Below, piece by piece: positions 59,893-64,000 of a DNA stretch of 64,000 nucleotides. Under the pieces are notes generated by a model, which was not told the origin of the DNA, did no database searches, and saw nothing but the letters and a program-made list of their open reading frames with translations. The position numbers and the translations under genes were made by a program. Numbering within the stretch: the first letter of the stretch is position 1; each line of letters opens with the position of its first letter. This stretch comes from Dalbergia cochinchinensis (taxonomy: Eukaryota > Streptophyta > Magnoliopsida > Fabales > Fabaceae), in the NCBI GenBank assembly GCA_031216125.1, contig CM062377.1, positions 45,882,773 through 45,946,772 on the forward strand, written 5' to 3'.

Positions 59893-60428
59893 GGCACTAT
59901 CTCGGGGGCAAAATCATAATTTTGCACAAAAACTCCCTGGGACCATCGGAATTCAAACAGACACTTTTAAATACTTGAAAACATCATTTTAAACCTTCAG
60001 GGAAAGTTTCGGGCTCGAACGGCACTTATACCCGCGTAAAAATGCTGCAGGGGTATTTTGGTCATTTTGACCCGAAACCGCAGAAAACAAGTTTTTTGTT
60101 TTCAAAAACACTCAAGGATCATCCAGTCCCCTTCGAACATTGAGCTGACCTTTCGAGGACTGCCATGCCGGCTATCCTCGAATTCCGGTCTAGAAATGAC
60201 CTCAGGGGCATTTTGGTCATTTCCCTTAGACAGAAAAAATCGAGGCGTTACAATAACGCTACATCATGTGGTTTGTAAACAAATGATAAGAAACCATACA
60301 TGCTGTAACACTCTCCTAAAATCTAAATTATTTGACCTTAAATAATTATTTTGGACATCATACATTTGTAGAATTTTTTTTTTTATGAATGTTTATTACT
60401 TATGGTCGTATACCGGAGTAATGTATAT

Positions 60429-60533
60429 CAACTGTAATTCATGTACCTGGTAGGCTCCCAGGAAAGAGAGGTGGGTCACAACGGACATGCTTAAATACCA
60501 AGTCTTTCCTTAGCCAGAACCTTTCCAAACTAC
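60429..60533 (+). repeat. Conserved LTR module, copy in LTR G
   Basis: Contains CCCAGGAAAGAGAGGTGGGT and CCAAGTCTTTCCTTAGCCAG, matching 5189-5306 and 13399-13507 (LTR A), 40046-40150 (solo A, inverted) and 24433-24538 (LTR E, inverted). The sequence on both sides is unrelated between families. Confidence 0.85.
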
Positions 60534-60870
60534 ACAATCATAGTGATACACTTACATCCAGTGACCTAAGGATGATTTTTAAACGACAAAGAATCTATCT
60601 TAATACTATTATTTATTAATCACTAATTCCCACAGTTTAGACAACTATCATCTATAGAAAACATACTTCATTGCCAACATCAATTCATAGGTACAAAGAT
60701 ACACCAAATATTCAAGATACACAAAGAAAACTTCAATACAACAATATGACATATTCCAAGTTTGGTAACATATAGTAAATATTCTATCTAGCACATATGA
60801 TAGAATCTAATTATTTAGAAGTTAAGTCCAAGGCTACATCCATTTCATTGCTGATGACGATCCATGCTAT

Positions 60871-62662
60871 CTGGAAACATCAAAGAAAAGGGATGAGAGA
60901 AGTCTCCCAGTAGGGTGATGTTTCCAGGGGAGTCCTACTTCATCCCAAAAAGGCTAAGAATAAGCAGAGTGCAAAGAAATGTAATCTTTCATATTAGTTC
61001 AAATTATATTTTACTATTGTCAAGCAAGATGGAAGTACATAATATCAATCATAATAAAATACAGTAGAAGAAGTGTAAGTGTAAAACTCTTTTTTTTTTT
61101 TAATATCACGTTTCCTTTTAATGGTTATAGTCTGCAAGGTTTGCTTCATATTGGATCTGTGAGAGCTCTCATTACTAGGCGTCCCTAGTCAGATCAGTGA
61201 ATGCCAAGTCCTTGTCCGCTAACACGGCGGGGCCCGAGACATCACTGCAATATACACCAAGTCCTTGTCCTCTAACATGGCGGGGCTCGAGGTGTCATTT
61301 AACAACTGCAAGACTAAGTGTTTACTAAGTCCTTATTCGCTACCAAGCGGGGCCCGAAGTATCACTTATTCATGTATCCCTTTTACATAGTGCGTATAGA
61401 ATTCATTAACTATGAAAATTACATGAAGTTTTCACAATTTCTTTGATATTCACATACAGACCATAAGATTTTCCATATTTTCACATAAATCCAAACAATA
61501 TAGGATTCTTAAAATATTAATAAAACCCATTTTTCTCTGTAATTATCAATGAAGCACCAAATCACACTATTATAATAAACTTACTTTCTTTATAATAAAA
61601 TATGCTTATCTTAGTTTTAATCATGCAATAATTCGATTTCAAATATTCATATAATAACTTTACTAATTCCATAGGTCTATGTATATACAAAAATTATTTT
61701 AAATCTATCTTTAGAAAATATATATATGATAAAAATATTTTTCATTTATATAAAAATATGATCATAGAGCAAAGTAAAAGAGCAATCGAATCTTTCAAGA
61801 AATATTAAAAAAAATATAAACAAAATTATACCCATTAGAAAAACCACTTCAAGCAAGAAATTAGCTAATTTACATGCTATATTCCTAATGGGACCATAAC
61901 TTAAAATCTTTGTAAATAATATTTCCTTATGATAATAAATATATAATCATGTCAAATATTTATAGTCCAAAGTCCATAGTCCAATGTCCATAATTCAAGG
62001 TCAATAGTTCAAGGCCCATAGTTTGAGTCCAAATATAATGATCATAACTGTCTAAATCAAGTCCAAGTGAGTCTTAAAGATTCATAATAGTCCATATAAT
62101 GTTTATAGATTCATAAGTTCCTAGTAAAGGTCATGATTAATATAAATATATATATTTTTTTGTGTCTTTTTATATCTTATTAAGTCTTAATGGTCCCAGA
62201 AGAAACATAACACATAAACCAAGCTAAATACTACATGCTCAAAGGTTTAGAATTCATTCATTATAATAAATTAAATAAAACACTTTTTATAAATCAAAAA
62301 TATTTTATAATCAATACATAATGAGATCAAAACCAAGTTATATCACCTTAAAATACCACAACTTATGCTCAAGGCTTTATTAATTGAAAATACATATTTT
62401 AACACATTAAAATGAATTTACACAATATTTAGATATTTGAAGAAAGCATAATCAAAATTTAAGAATGAACTTTAATCATAATTTCCAATCACATAAGTAG
62501 ATAATAAATATGCATCATATACATAGTTTAAGTATTTTATGTCACCACTTTCAAATCATTCAAAGATATTAAAAACAATAAACATAAATTTTGAATATCA
62601 TATAGCACAACATCATACAAGAAAATCATACATGAAGCTTAGAAGTGAAAGAAAACCCCTAC
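60871..62662 (-). other. Predicted LTR leader intron, LTR G
   Basis: Donor GTAGGGG at 62662; acceptor CATCCCTTTTCTTTGATGTTTCCAG ending at 60871, followed by ATAGCATGG. About 1.8 kb. Inferred by analogy with LTRs E, D and B. Confidence 0.42.
61204..61366. repeat. Three-copy GC-rich repeat in LTR G
   Basis: Copies start at 61204, 61257 and 61325 with C(C/T)AAGTCCTT, each containing a GCGGGGCYCGA core, in otherwise AT-rich sequence. Spacing is 53 and 68 bp. Confidence 0.85.
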
Positions 62663-62940
62663 TTGTTTTCGAAGCTTTAGAAACGTAGCTATACCAAGGC
62701 TAAACCAGCAACTTCTTCAATTTCTCTAAGCCTTTTCTAAGGGCTAAAATTCATATATAGGGCTGTGAAGTGTTGATGTTGGATGATGATAAGAAGAGAT
62801 GATGGTTTAGAAGTGTTTTTGCTAAAATTTTGTAACTATTTTTGTGAAAAATAAAAGAAATGAAGAGAGAAATGGTGACTACAAGTTTTGATGGATTTTA
62901 GGCTGAAGAATGAAGTGTGGAGTTGTGTTTAGAGGTGTGC

Positions 62941-62948
62941 TATTTATA
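62941..62948 (-). promoter_or_regulatory. TATA box, LTR G
   Basis: TATAAATA on the minus strand, in CTCTATAAATAGCAC. Confidence 0.7.
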
Positions 62949-64000
62949 GAGAAAAGCTAGGATTAAAATATTAATAATTTCATAATTTATTTGTCATGTT
63001 TAATTAGTTTAATTAATTAAATATTAAAGTTAACATTAAATAATTTAATAAATTCTCAATTATCATTTAAAGACATACTAAAATGTTAGTGACATGATTT
63101 AAAGACATTTATTAAATTTTAATATATTTACATATAATTTAATAATCAATTATTCAAAATAAGGTAAATTTACTTAAACTAGTCAATCTTAATTAAGTTA
63201 ATTGATTAGTAAATAATTTTATTATCATTATTTTTTTTAACCAAATATCATCATAAGGTTATTAGAGATGTAATACATAGATTCACGAAATTCATACAAA
63301 TTTTTATAATTATTTGTATTTTATTTGGTATTTTAGACTATTACTAGTTTTATTATAAATTAATTAACTAATAATTTATTTAACTATCATTAAATTATTA
63401 TTATCTTTTTCTTTGACAGCCCATATGTCTGAATCTTATCTCTAATAAAGTTTTAAAGGTTGGCAAGTTGTCTTGAATGATTAATATATGAAAATGACAA
63501 ATTTTACATTTTTTATCTTAAAGTTATATAACTAAATAATTCATAAAATAATCACGAAAATTATTTTTTTCTAATCTATTATCAAGAACATATATTTACC
63601 TTATTTATAAATTATCTATAATTTTTATAAATTTTTTGTATAATTTTTAATATTTTTTATGTATTTTTACCTTAGTTTAGTCCATTTTTAAATTAATTAA
63701 TATCTAATTATCTCTAAATAAAATATGTAAAATTTTTTTACAGCCTTCCAAGTGGGTTTTGAGCTGTCCAACGTGATAAGGGAACAAGCTCACCATTTTT
63801 GAAAGTCTTAGTCAAAAATAGTTAGCTTTGAAAATATCTTTCACTTTCAAATATATATTATTATAAATATTATTATTTTTTGATGAGACTGATTTCTAGA
63901 CAATTCTAGGTGTCATGTAAGAATATTATTGAGATTAATCAAGATTTATAAAAATTATCTTAAAGCTTTAAGTAGTTGATTAGATATTTTAAGCTTTATT

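Larger units (their letters stand above)
58607..60252 (-). repeat. Solo LTR D2, internally deleted (1.65 kb)
   Basis: Flanked by ATAAC at 58602-58606 and 60253-60257. Related to LTRs D/C but about 3 kb shorter: the middle, from the embedded reading frame to the promoter, is deleted, with a join near 59170. It keeps the tail of the embedded frame (about 59155-59070, minus). It also has a 259-bp tandem duplication (59375-59633 and 59634-59892). Confidence 0.88.
58433..60303 (-). repeat. LTR H fragment, split by LTR D2
   Basis: 58433-58606 and 60253-60303 belong together once LTR D2 is removed. The left part starts near CTAACACGCCTAGGAC and matches the 3' end of LTR B in reverse, including the oligo-T run and GAGCCGCGC. 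The terminal TGTAACACCC is missing, so the junction with copia pol is damaged. It is cut on the right by LTR G. Confidence 0.6.
60304..64000 (-). repeat. LTR G, minus orientation, runs past window end
   Basis: Starts TGTAACACTCTCC after CATGC (60299-60303). Sequence otherwise unlike the other LTRs, but with the same plan: conserved module at 60429-60533, acceptor-like GATGTTTCCAG ending at 60871, degenerate repeats, donor-like AACAA|GTAGGGG at 62662, TATA at 62941-62948. From about 62950 to the end it is very AT-rich with no ORF, probably the upstream promoter half. The other LTR edge is outside the window. Confidence 0.75.

Noticed and set aside
1..64000. Host genes, tRNAs, CRISPR arrays, bacterial operons
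   Set aside because: No exon pattern, cloverleaf, regular spacer array or prokaryotic signal was found. Every long coding stretch belongs to a retrotransposon.

Overview
This window is plant nuclear DNA made almost entirely of nested LTR retrotransposons. I see no host gene, tRNA, intact rRNA gene or CRISPR array. Plant evidence: a Ty3/gypsy gag-pol of the Tekay/Del chromovirus type, a primer binding site matching plant initiator tRNA-Met, 5-bp target-site duplications (TSDs), a Ty1/copia pol resembling the SIRE type, and a Cassandra-like element carrying a 5S rRNA-derived promoter. A eudicot is likely from the AT-rich composition; the species cannot be named.

Layout. 1-26191 is the 3' part of Tekay element 1 (+ strand). 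A whole second Tekay element (element 2, 3599-15298, minus strand, near-identical 3.5-kb LTRs, TSD GATTT) sits inside its integrase gene. The 3' LTR of element 1 (family E) starts at 15682, is broken by a rearranged inverted block of family-B LTR (16436-22629), and resumes to 26191. 26192-26910 is copia-LTR-like. 26911-42305 holds a 5'-truncated LTR I and an LTR F; F contains two solo LTRs, D (32862-37924) and A (38221-41806). 42306-58432 is a minus-strand copia pol split by a family-C LTR (42432-56720, TSD CTTTG), which itself contains a solo B LTR, a Cassandra fragment and a second C LTR. 58433-60303 is an LTR H fragment containing solo LTR D2. 60304-64000 is LTR G, running off the window.

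The most interesting signal lies inside these very large LTRs (about 3.5-5 kb). Families that otherwise differ share one architecture: TATA box, short pyrimidine-rich leader, a GTAGG splice-donor-like site, 1.8-2.9 kb of repeat-rich sequence, then a polypyrimidine tract ending in CAG. In families E, F, I and D this CAG lies at, or within 6 bases of, the ATG of a shared open reading frame of about 167-175 codons that is not gag or pol. Every copy here is broken, but all align in the sense direction of the LTR. I propose that these LTRs carry a leader intron and once expressed a spliced, LTR-encoded accessory protein. That is inference from reading the sequence; no search or RNA data were available.
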